Assembly: GCA_902519435.1 (NCBI GenBank)
Contig: CABYKC010000004.1
Coordinates: forward strand, 1-55,157
Reading direction: 5' to 3'
Source of the DNA: an uncultured Alphaproteobacteria bacterium
GTDB lineage: Bacteria; Pseudomonadota; Alphaproteobacteria; HIMB59; GCA-002718135
DNA: 55,157 nucleotides
The notes beneath the pieces are model-generated. The model worked only from the letters and a program-made list of their open reading frames with translations, had not been told where the DNA came from and searched no databases. A program made the translations under genes and the position numbers. This document shows positions 7,960 to 15,959 of the stretch, piece after piece (the first letter of the stretch is position 1; every line of letters starts with the position of its first letter).

Positions 7960-8871
7960 ATGGCAAAAATCCAAAGAACTAAACTATCAAAAGAAAGAGT
8001 TAGATCAGCATGGATATTTTTAACACCCATGTTTATCTGCCTTGCTGTTGTTGCTATATATCCACTTATCACGACAATAAATTATAGTTTTACAGATGCT
8101 AGATTAGGAGATTTATATAATTATAATTATGTAGGTTGGTTTCATTATGAAACTCTATTTTTTTATGATGAGTGGTGGTGGGTTTCAGTAAAAAATACAT
8201 TTATCTTTTCTTTTTTTTCTGTTTTTTTTGAAACAATAATTGGTGTCACCTTTGCTTTAATTTTAAATAATAATATGCCAGCAAGAGGTATTGTCAGAGC
8301 TGCAATATTAATACCTTGGGCAATACCAACTATTGTTAATGCAAAAATGTTTCAATGGATGTTTAATCAACAATTTGGTGTTTTTAATGAAATTTTAATG
8401 GACTTAAGCATAATTTCAGAACCCATAGCTTTTTTAGCTTATCCAGATAGCTCTATGGCAGCTGCTATTATTGTAGACGTATGGAAAACTACGCCTTTTA
8501 TAACACTGTTGACTTTAGCAGCTCTGCAAATGATCCCTACAGATATTTATGAGTCAACAAGAATTGACGGTGTTAGTTCGTGGAAAGTATTTTGGAATAT
8601 TACACTACCATTAATTAAACCAACCTTAGTTATAGCAATTATATTTAGAACATTAGATGCTTTGAGAGTCTTTGATTTATTATATGTGCTTACTACAAAT
8701 TCACGGGAAACAGCTTCAATGTCAGTATACGCAAGGCAATGGTTAGTTGATTTCATGGAAGTTGGGCAAGGATCTGCTGCATCAACTCTATTGTTTGCAT
8801 TTTTAACAATTGCCACAATTCTTTACTTAATCATCACCAAGACAAGTTTTGATAGACAGGGAGTATATTGA
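7960..8871 (+). CDS. Sugar ABC transporter permease, MalF/UgpA type
   Basis: A 303-residue inner-membrane permease with about six transmembrane helices. The family's cytoplasmic EAA loop near residue 200 reads YESTRIDGVSSWKVFWNITLPL, in the xxxxDGxxxxxxFxxIxLP form that docks to the ATPase. Hydrophobic segments begin near residue 17 (WIFLTPMFICLAVVAIYPL). It ends with an ATGA-type 4-base overlap with the next permease gene, so the two are co-translated. It pairs with the MalG-type protein to form the channel of the LacI-controlled importer. Confidence 0.92.
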   Translation: MAKIQRTKLSKERVRSAWIFLTPMFICLAVVAIYPLITTINYSFTDARLGDLYNYNYVGWFHYETLFFYDEWWWVSVKNTFIFSFFSVFFETIIGVTFALILNNNMPARGIVRAAILIPWAIPTIVNAKMFQWMFNQQFGVFNEILMDLSIISEPIAFLAYPDSSMAAAIIVDVWKTTPFITLLTLAALQMIPTDIYESTRIDGVSSWKVFWNITLPLIKPTLVIAIIFRTLDALRVFDLLYVLTTNSRETASMSVYARQWLVDFMEVGQGSAASTLLFAFLTIATILYLIITKTSFDRQGVY

Positions 8872-9695
8872 TGAGTTGGAAAAAAATATCTTTGGCATTC
8901 CTTTTATTAATCATTTTAGTCTATACATGCTTTCCTTTTTACTGGGCAATTGTATCAGCATTAAAAAAAGCAGGCACAGGAACTTTTATTGTAGAATATT
9001 GGCCAAGTGAACCTGTTTTACAAAACTTTATTTATGTTCTTAAAAGACCAGCATTTGGTTCCACATTTTTTAATTCATTTTTAGTCTCAACATTAACTGT
9101 TTTATTTTGTCTTCTAATTGCATTGACAGCTTCTTATGCTTTAGGAAGAATTCAATTTAAAGGGAGGACAGTTTTACTCCTTGGAATTCTAGGCACATCA
9201 ATGTTCCCTCAAGTAGCAATATTATCAGGAATGTTTGAATTAGTAAGAAGTCTTGGTGTTTATAATACATATCAAGGTCTTATAATGTCTTATGTTGTTT
9301 TTTCTTTACCATTCACTGTATGGATATTGACTGCATTCATAAGAGATTTACCTATTGAAATTGAAGAAGCAGCAATGGTTGATGGCGCAAATTCTTACGT
9401 GATTTTATTTAAAGTTTTTTTACCTTTAATGTGGCCAGCAATGGTAACAACAGGAATATTAGCTTTTATAGGAGCATGGAATGAATTCTTATTTGCATTA
9501 ACATTAACAATATCACCAGAAGTTACAACTCTTCCCGTATTCATGGCTAGTTTTCGAGGAGAAAGTGAATTTGAAATCCCATGGCCAAATATTATGGCAG
9601 CTTCGGTTCTTGTTACTATACCTGTTTTAATTGTGGTATTAATTTTCCAAAATAGAATTGTTAAAGGACTTACAGCTGGTGCGGTAAAAGGATAA
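8868..9695 (+). CDS. Sugar ABC transporter permease, MalG/UgpE type
   Basis: A 275-residue permease with an N-terminal helix (near LAFLLLIILVYTCFPFYWAI), the EAA loop IEEAAMVDGANSYVILFKVFLPL around residue 165-187, and the family's typical C-terminus ending IVKGLTAGAVKG. It is the second membrane subunit of the importer and overlaps the MalF-type gene by 4 bases. A 9-bp hairpin (9685-9706) covers its stop codon, after which there is a gap of about 100 bases before the ATPase gene. Confidence 0.92.
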   Translation: MMSWKKISLAFLLLIILVYTCFPFYWAIVSALKKAGTGTFIVEYWPSEPVLQNFIYVLKRPAFGSTFFNSFLVSTLTVLFCLLIALTASYALGRIQFKGRTVLLLGILGTSMFPQVAILSGMFELVRSLGVYNTYQGLIMSYVVFSLPFTVWILTAFIRDLPIEIEEAAMVDGANSYVILFKVFLPLMWPAMVTTGILAFIGAWNEFLFALTLTISPEVTTLPVFMASFRGESEFEIPWPNIMAASVLVTIPVLIVVLIFQNRIVKGLTAGAVKG

Positions 9696-9706
9696 AAATC
9701 CTTTTA
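9685..9706 (+). terminator. Hairpin across the permease stop codon (weak terminator candidate)
   Basis: A 9-bp stem (taaaaggat / atccttttа-type arms) with an aaaa loop overlaps the permease stop codon at 9693-9695. The stem is AT-rich and the T-run is broken (gctattgattttta). At most it would partly end transcription before the separately led ATPase gene. Confidence 0.35.
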
Positions 9707-9751
9707 GCTATTGATTTTTATATAAAATTGTCGTTAAATACTCTCATATTT

Positions 9752-9770
9752 GTATGATGAGTTTTCATAC
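9752..9770. promoter_or_regulatory. Inverted repeat upstream of the MalK-like gene
   Basis: A 6-bp inverted repeat (gtatga / tcatac) with a 7-base spacer lies in the only sizeable gap of the transport operon, about 30 bases before the chosen GTG start of the ATPase gene. It may mark an operator or leader hairpin for an internal promoter. The evidence is weak. Confidence 0.25.
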
Positions 9771-9799
9771 ACTTGAAAGATCGCTCAAAGGAGGATGAA

Positions 9800-10879
9800 G
9801 TGGCAGATATAAATATAAATACTGTTAATAAATATTTTGGAGACGTCCACGTTATTAAAGACGTATCTCTAGATATCAAAAGTCAATCTTTCACAGTTCT
9901 AGTCGGACCTAGTGGTTGTGGAAAATCAACTATGTTAAGAATGATTGCAGGACTTGAAGATATCAATTCAGGTACAATTTCAATTGATGGTCAAGTAGTT
10001 AATGATTTACCGCCAAAGCAAAGAAATATTGCAATGGTGTTTCAATCTTATGCGTTATACCCTCATATGACTGTATTTGATAATATGGCTTTTGGATTAA
10101 AATTAGAAAAAAGATCTAAAGACGAAATTAATGAAAGAGTTAATGAAGCTGCAAGAATTCTTCAAATAGAAGATTATCTTCAAAGAAAACCAAAACAACT
10201 TTCAGGTGGTCAAAGACAACGTGTTGCAATTGGGCGAGCAATAACGAGAAAGCCAAAAGTTTTCTTGTTTGATGAACCACTCTCTAACCTTGATGCTGCA
10301 TTAAGGGTTCAAATGAGAGTTGAGTTAGCAAAACTTCATAATGAACTAGAAGCAACAATGATCTACGTTACACATGATCAAACAGAAGCAATGACTCTAG
10401 CAGATGATATTGTTGTTCTTGATACCGGTATCGTTTCACAAAAAGGATCCCCATTAGAACTTTATGATAGACCAAATAATATGTTTGTAGGTGGATTTAT
10501 TGGATCACCAAAAATGAACTTTATTTCAAGTAAGATCTTAAGCAAAAGTTCTGATGCTACAGAAGTTGATATTATGGGAATGTCAAAAATATCAATTCCC
10601 AAAATGTCTGCATCATCATCCGAGGGTGATTCAGTCAGTCTAGGTATTAGACCTGAACACTTAGTGGTAAATGGTGATTCAGATGGATCGTGGGAGAGTA
10701 AAGTATTTGTTGTCGAAAAACTCGGTGACGTTACTTACCTATACCTTGAAAAAGATGGAGAACCTCTAGTTGCTGAAACTGAAGGACATTCAGAAATTAA
10801 AGTTGGTGAAACTGTAAAAGTTGGATTCCCTGCTGGCAGATGCCAATTATTTGATAGTTCAGGACAAGCATTTAAATAA
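9800..10879 (+). CDS. Sugar ABC transporter ATP-binding protein, MalK/UgpC type
   Basis: This ATPase subunit has 359 residues. I chose the GTG at 9800 because an ideal aaaggagg site (9787-9794) sits 5 bases upstream; the TTG at 9773 has no such site. Motifs are Walker A GPSGCGKST near residue 36, signature LSGGQRQR near 134, Walker B VFLFDEPLSNLD near 154, and the H-loop in YVTHDQTEAM. A C-terminal TOBE/OB regulatory region contains LGIRPEHL. This is the only MalK-type sugar ATPase in the window. The hexosaminide importer (20522-23543) lacks one, so this subunit may serve both, as MsiK does in Streptomyces. Confidence 0.94.
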   Translation: MADININTVNKYFGDVHVIKDVSLDIKSQSFTVLVGPSGCGKSTMLRMIAGLEDINSGTISIDGQVVNDLPPKQRNIAMVFQSYALYPHMTVFDNMAFGLKLEKRSKDEINERVNEAARILQIEDYLQRKPKQLSGGQRQRVAIGRAITRKPKVFLFDEPLSNLDAALRVQMRVELAKLHNELEATMIYVTHDQTEAMTLADDIVVLDTGIVSQKGSPLELYDRPNNMFVGGFIGSPKMNFISSKILSKSSDATEVDIMGMSKISIPKMSASSSEGDSVSLGIRPEHLVVNGDSDGSWESKVFVVEKLGDVTYLYLEKDGEPLVAETEGHSEIKVGETVKVGFPAGRCQLFDSSGQAFK

Positions 10880-10895
10880 TAGAATCGTATTAATT

Positions 10896-10933
10896 ATTGC
10901 CCCTTATATTAGGGGCAATACATCCTTTTTTTT
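10896..10933 (+). terminator. Terminator of the sugar-transport operon
   Basis: A perfect 9-bp stem (attgcccct / aggggcaat) with a 6-base loop starts 16 bases after the ATPase stop and is followed, 6 bases later, by eight T. The hairpin and T-run are strong enough for a rho-independent terminator, though the gap between them is larger than usual. Confidence 0.7.
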
Positions 10934-10975
10934 AAAATTTTTAATGAATATCACAAATTTACACTAAAATATCTC

Positions 10976-11040
10976 TGGGCAGAGGGTTCATATTATTTCC
11001 TCCTATAAGAAGTATTCCTCTTATAAAACTTTTCTGCCCA
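10976..11040. ncRNA. Possible small structured RNA between convergent genes
   Basis: An 8-bp outer stem (tgggcaga / tctgccca) encloses a second hairpin (tataaga / tcttata, 11004-11025). Read on the + strand, the tcctcct anti-Shine-Dalgarno sequence (10998-11004) is mostly unpaired, as in several alphaproteobacterial small RNAs. Read on the - strand, the same bases give a ggagg site followed by a 10-codon ORF (ATG at 10991 down to TAA at 10959). Either reading is speculative. The rest of the 195-base gap between malK-like and glpD-like genes shows only the terminator. Confidence 0.3.
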
Positions 11041-11074
11041 CCAAATTTGAAAAGTTATTTAAGAGGGATACCAA

Positions 11075-12226
11075 TTATAGTTTTTGCTTAGCAGTCCAAG
11101 AATTTTTTTTATTTACAGGAATATATTTATTAAGAGCGAGAAGAACATTTTCAGCCAATTTTCTATATGTCGTGAGCTTTCCTCCGTAAATATTTAGTAG
11201 TGGGGCCTGAGAGTTATCCTCATTTAAATCAAATATATAATCTCTCGTAACTTTTGTAGCCTCTTTAAAATCTTCAATTAAAGGACGTATTCCAGAGTAA
11301 GTCTCGACTATATCTTTTTGAGAAATTTGCTTAATAAAATGATTATTAATAGTATTAATTAAATAAATTTTTTCTTCATTTGATATAGAGGGGTTATCTG
11401 GTGTATCAACATCAACTTCAGTAGTACCAATAAGAGAATACTCACCTTTATAAGGAATTACGAAAACAATTCTATTATCCTCATTTTGTAAAGTAAATGC
11501 AACTTCCTCATCATATAATTTTTTAGTGATGATATGACTACCTCTGACTAATCTGATAGATTTTTTTGCATTAATTTTGAGAACATTATTGACAATTTCA
11601 TTGATCCAAGGCCCTGCAGCATTAATTAATATTTTTGATTTAATTTTTTCATTATTATTGAGCGTTATCTCCCAATAATTATCTATTCTGTTCGCATTTA
11701 TTACTTTTGTATCTTCTTCAATAATGGCACCCTTTTTTTTTGCATCATCAATATTCATTTCTACTAATTTTTTATCATCTACTTGAACATCATAATAACG
11801 AAAACCCTCTGTAAATTTAGATTGTAAAATATTTTGATATTGCTTTGCAAAAATGATTTTGGATGATTTAGGGATTTTTGTTTTACCACCAAGATTATCA
11901 TATAAAAATAATCCAAGTCTAATTAACAATTTAGATCTTAATTTTTTAGTATGTGGAATAACAAATGGTAGAGGCTTTGTAATTGCTGGGGCAATTTGTG
12001 TAATTACTTCTCTTTCTCTAAGAGACTCAGCTACAAGTTTGAACTCATAATTTTCTAAATATCTTAATCCACCATGTATTAATTTTGAAGACCAAGAAGA
12101 CGTGGCTGATCCTACCTTACCCTTTTCTGCTAAATAAACTTTAAGACCTCTGCCACTTGCATCTCGTGCAATTCCTGCTCCATTAATACCTCCGCCAATA
12201 ATAAAAATATCAAACATATTTTTCAT
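11075..12226 (-). CDS. glpD: FAD-dependent glycerol-3-phosphate dehydrogenase, C-terminally short (GlpD-like)
   Basis: This flavoprotein would oxidise sn-glycerol 3-phosphate to dihydroxyacetone phosphate and pass electrons to quinone at the inner membrane. The N-terminal FAD-binding motif IIGGGINGAGIARDASGRG (residues 9-27) and the following SSKLIHGGLRYLE and LPFVIPHTK segments are diagnostic of GlpD. The conserved YGGKLTTYRKLAE segment is near the C-terminus. The protein has 383 residues against about 500 for E. coli GlpD and stops just after the SWTAKQ segment, where the C-terminal helical domain should begin. No remnant of that domain follows. It lies 23 bases downstream of a phosphatase gene and is probably in one operon with it. 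Confidence 0.87.
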   Translation of the reverse strand: MKNMFDIFIIGGGINGAGIARDASGRGLKVYLAEKGKVGSATSSWSSKLIHGGLRYLENYEFKLVAESLREREVITQIAPAITKPLPFVIPHTKKLRSKLLIRLGLFLYDNLGGKTKIPKSSKIIFAKQYQNILQSKFTEGFRYYDVQVDDKKLVEMNIDDAKKKGAIIEEDTKVINANRIDNYWEITLNNNEKIKSKILINAAGPWINEIVNNVLKINAKKSIRLVRGSHIITKKLYDEEVAFTLQNEDNRIVFVIPYKGEYSLIGTTEVDVDTPDNPSISNEEKIYLINTINNHFIKQISQKDIVETYSGIRPLIEDFKEATKVTRDYIFDLNEDNSQAPLLNIYGGKLTTYRKLAENVLLALNKYIPVNKKNSWTAKQKL

Positions 12227-12249
12227 ATTTTAAAAAAACCTCTGAAGTA

Positions 12250-12843
12250 TTAAACTAGAAATTTTTTAATTTCCATTTCAATATTTTTTGGATTTGTTAA
12301 ATGTATCGTCTTAAAATTCATTTTTTGAGCAGCCTCTATATTTTCTAACTTATCATCAATAAATACAGTTTCTCCTGGATCTAAATTAAAGCGTTTTTTC
12401 GCTAATTCATAAATAGCCCTATCAGGCTTTATAAGTTTATGTTCGCCAGATATAAGAAGCCCATCAAATAACTGCATAAAAGGATAATCTATTGGTATTC
12501 CTTCAAACGTTTCTGCTGACCAATTAGATAAAACATAGCATTTATAATTTTTATCTTTAAGCTGTCTTAGTACTTTTATTGACTCCTCAAAAGTACCTCT
12601 AATCATTTTACGATGGTTTTTGTAATACATTTTAATTTCATTTTCATAATGTGGAAATTTAGGAATAAGCTCTAACTCTGCTTCTGCAATAGATCTACCA
12701 GCATCTTGTTGGAAGTTCCATTGATCATTACACACCTCAGTTAAAAAATATTTTCTTTCTTCATCATCATCAAACACATTTTTAAAGAAATAATTGGGGT
12801 CCCAATCAAAAAAAACACCACCTAAATCAAAAAGAAATTTCAT
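12250..12843 (-). CDS. HAD-family phosphatase, YihX-like
   Basis: This 197-residue HAD-superfamily hydrolase is close in length and layout to E. coli YihX, an alpha-D-glucose-1-phosphate phosphatase. Motif I is FDLGGVFFDWDP (nucleophile Asp6), the motif II serine is in CYVLSNWSAE, the lysine region is ISGEHKLIKPDRAIYELA and motif IV is TVFIDDKLENIEAA. It is cytoplasmic. The glpD-like gene follows it by 23 bases. The divergent D-glycerate kinase starts only 32 bases away, so the two promoters must be compressed. Substrate specificity is inferred from family resemblance only. Confidence 0.82.
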   Translation of the reverse strand: MKFLFDLGGVFFDWDPNYFFKNVFDDDEERKYFLTEVCNDQWNFQQDAGRSIAEAELELIPKFPHYENEIKMYYKNHRKMIRGTFEESIKVLRQLKDKNYKCYVLSNWSAETFEGIPIDYPFMQLFDGLLISGEHKLIKPDRAIYELAKKRFNLDPGETVFIDDKLENIEAAQKMNFKTIHLTNPKNIEMEIKKFLV

Positions 12844-12875
12844 GTATAAGTATTTTGTTTATAAATAAATATTAA

Positions 12876-13736
12876 ATGAGTGCATTAATAGACTATATTC
12901 AAATAGAAATACACAAAACATATAATAAAAAATATTCGAAAAAGTACATAGAAGATAAATTAATTCCAATCATAAATTATATTTGCTCTAGTAAATCAAA
13001 AAAATTCCTGTTTGGAGGCTCTCAGGGTATTGGTAAGTCATCATTTATTAATATTATCTCTAAAACTACAGAAAAATTTTATAATAAGAAAATTCTTTTG
13101 CTTAGTTTAGATAATTATTATTTATCGAGAAAACAACGATTACAATTATCAAAAAAAATACATCAATTGTTAAAAACTCGAGGTGTTCCAGGAACACATG
13201 ATATTGAAAAATTATTTAAAAATATAAAACAATTCAATAAAAGTAAATACCCTATCACAACCCCTCTATTTGATAAGTTGATTGATGATACGACTAAATC
13301 AACTAAAATAACTAAGACTAAATGTGATATTCTTTTCTTAGAAGGTTGGTGTTGTGGAAGTTCAGAAATTCCAAAAAAATTTCTGCATAAAAATATAAAT
13401 AATTTAGAAAAAATTGAAGATCCTAAATATCAATGGAGAAATTTCTATAATAATAAATTAAAATTAGAATATAAAAAATTATTTAAATTATTTGATGAAC
13501 TTATTTTTTTGAAAGCATCCTCTTTTGATAATGTTTTCAAATGGCGATTAAAGCAAGAAAAAACTAATCAATCAAAAAACAAAAAATCAAAAAGAATGAC
13601 TTCAAATGAAATTAAATATTTTGTTCAACATTATGAGAAAATAACTAAATGGATGATGAAGGATCTAAATAAAAAAGCTCAGATTGTTATTAAATTTGAA
13701 AAAAATCATAAAATTTCTTCCATAAATTTTAACTAG
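12876..13736 (+). CDS. D-glycerate 3-kinase (GLYK-type P-loop kinase)
   Basis: A 286-residue P-loop kinase of the plant/alphaproteobacterial D-glycerate 3-kinase group, which makes 3-phosphoglycerate from D-glycerate. The P-loop GGSQGIGKSS is around residues 47-56, the SLDNYYLSRKQR segment is near 84, and the family-typical RGVPGTHDIE near 107. A Walker-B-like ILFLEGWCCG follows near 150. Lysine and asparagine content is very high, as expected from the local AT bias. The stop overlaps the convergent downstream gene by 4 bases. With the HAD phosphatase and GlpD-like genes it suggests C3-acid and glycerol salvage. Confidence 0.85.
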   Translation: MSALIDYIQIEIHKTYNKKYSKKYIEDKLIPIINYICSSKSKKFLFGGSQGIGKSSFINIISKTTEKFYNKKILLLSLDNYYLSRKQRLQLSKKIHQLLKTRGVPGTHDIEKLFKNIKQFNKSKYPITTPLFDKLIDDTTKSTKITKTKCDILFLEGWCCGSSEIPKKFLHKNINNLEKIEDPKYQWRNFYNNKLKLEYKKLFKLFDELIFLKASSFDNVFKWRLKQEKTNQSKNKKSKRMTSNEIKYFVQHYEKITKWMMKDLNKKAQIVIKFEKNHKISSINFN

Positions 13737-14191
13737 AAAAAAATCCATCTTTTAACCGAATTACAATATCTTTCAAATTCATCACCAAATTTATCTTTTA
13801 AATATTTTTCCTCTTCATATATTACAAAATTATTTAACCAAAAAAATAATCCTATAGAACAAATAAAATACATAATGTTTTCAAAAGTAAGAAACATACC
13901 AAAATGAAATAAAACAAAACATAGATAAATTGGATTTCTAGAGTAAGCATAAATTCCAGTTTTTATAATTTTATTTGTTTCAGTTTGAGGAAGTAATTTT
14001 TCTTCATGTGCATTAAATGCATTTCTTGAGGAAAAAAATACAATTGGCATTAAAATTATAATTAATAATCCAAAAAGATTAAGAATATAGAGAAGTGGAT
14101 ATTTAGGAAAAATAAATTCACCTAAAATATAGGAGGCTATTAAAAGATAGACTGAAATATAAAGTGGATTTCCTTTTACATCTGGCCCCAT
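13733..14191 (-). CDS. Isoprenylcysteine carboxyl methyltransferase (ICMT/PEMT)-family membrane protein
   Basis: A 152-residue membrane protein with four or so hydrophobic segments. It has the family signature of an RNPIY motif (in YAYSRNPIYLCFVLFHFG) followed by a C-terminal E-E-x-x-L region (YEEEKYLKDKFGDEFERY), as in isoprenylcysteine carboxyl methyltransferase and phospholipid N-methyltransferase relatives. These bind S-adenosylmethionine at the membrane. The substrate in bacteria is usually unknown. It is the last gene of the 12-gene hexosaminide operon, with its ATG directly after the HAD stop, but its link to sugar catabolism is unclear. Confidence 0.8.
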   Translation of the reverse strand: MGPDVKGNPLYISVYLLIASYILGEFIFPKYPLLYILNLFGLLIIILMPIVFFSSRNAFNAHEEKLLPQTETNKIIKTGIYAYSRNPIYLCFVLFHFGMFLTFENIMYFICSIGLFFWLNNFVIYEEEKYLKDKFGDEFERYCNSVKRWIFF

Positions 14192-14851
14192 TTAAAGCTC
14201 CTCTATTGCCTTACCTAAACTTTCATAATCACTAAATACATTCAAAGCACCATTGTCAAATAATTCATTTGTATCCCTATCTGAATGCCAATGTTTTCCT
14301 GCAGTAAGACCAAATACCCTTACTCCTGCTGCAGTTGCTGCTTTAACACCTACGCCACTATCTTCAATAATAACTGACTCTTCTCTAATTAGTGAATTAT
14401 CATTTAAAACCTTTAAGTATATATCTGGATCAGGTTTTGGTCTTTTAACCATATCGAATGAATAAACCTGATCACTTAAAAAAAGTTTATCTAACCCAAC
14501 AAGCTTCAATCCATCAAGAATTCTATCCTTATTACTATTAGATCCAATAAAATGATTTCTTTCTGATTTACTAATATAATCTTTTGCTCCATTAACTAGT
14601 TTTAAATCCTTGGAATAAACTTCTGAAACGATATCAAATATTTCATTTGTAAATTTTTCTTTGTTTTCAATCTTATATTTAGAAGACAATAAATCTATTA
14701 CTTCGACTGTTTTTTTTCCAGCATATTTATAAAATTGCTCCTCTTTAATTGATTGATCAAATTTACTAAAATATTTGGAAAATGCCTTAGAAGCTAAGAC
14801 CTCACTATCAACTATTACTCCATCAAAATCAAAAATTATATTTTTAATCAT
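14192..14851 (-). CDS. HAD-family phosphatase / beta-phosphoglucomutase-like
   Basis: A 219-residue HAD hydrolase of the beta-phosphoglucomutase/phosphoglycolate phosphatase group. Motif I FDFDGVIVDSE has Asp8 and Asp10, motif II is HFIGSNSNKDR, the lysine motif is KRPKPDPDIYL and motif IV VIIEDSGVGVKAATAAG. Such enzymes dephosphorylate or isomerise sugar phosphates. It lies 4 bases after the enolase-superfamily gene in the hexosaminide operon, so a sugar or sugar-acid phosphate is a sensible substrate. Which one cannot be told. Confidence 0.85.
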   Translation of the reverse strand: MIKNIIFDFDGVIVDSEVLASKAFSKYFSKFDQSIKEEQFYKYAGKKTVEVIDLLSSKYKIENKEKFTNEIFDIVSEVYSKDLKLVNGAKDYISKSERNHFIGSNSNKDRILDGLKLVGLDKLFLSDQVYSFDMVKRPKPDPDIYLKVLNDNSLIREESVIIEDSGVGVKAATAAGVRVFGLTAGKHWHSDRDTNELFDNGALNVFSDYESLGKAIEEL

Positions 14852-14855
14852 TATT

Positions 14856-15956
14856 TTATATTTCTGTCTTTTTATATTCTGATTTCTCTAACCAATTAGG
14901 ATTAATCTCTATACCCCAACCAGGAGTATCTTCAATTTTAACCATGCCATTAGATATTTTAAAAGGATCACCTAAAAATAAATTCTGTTGCCATGGATAA
15001 TAATCTTTACCTTCAATTGAAAATTCAAGATAGGGACCTGAATTATTTATTGCTTTTAAAAAATGCATTGTACAAATTGTTACTAAAGATAAATTAGCTG
15101 TATGTGGAGTACATATAAAACCACCCTTTTCAATAATTTTCGCAACCTTCAAAGCTTTTGTTAATCCTCCCATGTACATTACATCTGGCTGAAAAATATT
15201 TACAATTTTTCTGTTAACCATATCTCTCCAAATTCTCAGATCACAATCTTGTTCTCCCCCAGTAACATCTATATTCAAACTATCAGTAACTTTTTTGGTT
15301 TCTTCTGGTTTCCAGTAAGGACAAGGTTCTTCAAAATGAGTAACATCATTATCTTCTAAAAGTTTCCCAATTTCTATTGCTTGAACAGAGCTATAACAAC
15401 TGTTTGCGTCGACCATTTTAGTTACACTTTTATCCAGAGAAGAATTTATTGTTTTTATAATACTAGGCGTTCTTCCTTCCCATTCATCAACCCCTCTTCC
15501 ACATTCAGAACCAACTCTAAATTTAAATGCATTAACACCCTTTTCATCAAAGAGTTTTTTAAATCTATTTGCTTCATCATCTGGTGTAATATCTCTTTTC
15601 ATTGATGAACCATATATTCTTAAATTTCCTGGAGATCCTCCAATCAATGAAACTACAGGCTTACCTTCGATTTTACCTTTCAAATCCCACAATGCTGTAT
15701 CTAAACCAGCAATTGCACGTAAAAGATAGGATCCTGGAAATTTATGTTCTCTTTCGAAAATAAAATCTTCTAAATCATCAAAATCAAAATATTCTTTTCC
15801 TAAAACCCAAGGTGCAACTTGTTTATGAAAAATTTGAGTTGTGATATCTGCATGATAAGTTGACATTTGACCATAACCAATTGAACCATCCTCAACTGTT
15901 ATTTTTACAAAACTTACATATGGTTTTGTGAATGTTTCAAGTTTAACTATTTTCAT
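14856..15956 (-). CDS. Mandelate racemase/muconate lactonising (enolase superfamily) enzyme, probable sugar-acid dehydratase
   Basis: This 366-residue enolase-superfamily enzyme has the three metal ligands Asp183 (VDANS), Glu209 (FEEP) and Glu235 (GGEQD). A likely base pair is formed by the K145-x-R147 motif in FKFRVGS and His285 in TPHTANLS. These residues place it in the mandelate-racemase-like branch, many members of which dehydrate aldonic or uronic acids. It sits between the GMC oxidoreductase (gap of 3 bases) and a HAD phosphatase (gap of 4). An oxidation-then-dehydration route is therefore plausible. The substrate is unknown. Confidence 0.85.
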   Translation of the reverse strand: MKIVKLETFTKPYVSFVKITVEDGSIGYGQMSTYHADITTQIFHKQVAPWVLGKEYFDFDDLEDFIFEREHKFPGSYLLRAIAGLDTALWDLKGKIEGKPVVSLIGGSPGNLRIYGSSMKRDITPDDEANRFKKLFDEKGVNAFKFRVGSECGRGVDEWEGRTPSIIKTINSSLDKSVTKMVDANSCYSSVQAIEIGKLLEDNDVTHFEEPCPYWKPEETKKVTDSLNIDVTGGEQDCDLRIWRDMVNRKIVNIFQPDVMYMGGLTKALKVAKIIEKGGFICTPHTANLSLVTICTMHFLKAINNSGPYLEFSIEGKDYYPWQQNLFLGDPFKISNGMVKIEDTPGWGIEINPNWLEKSEYKKTEI

Positions 15957-15959
15957 GAA

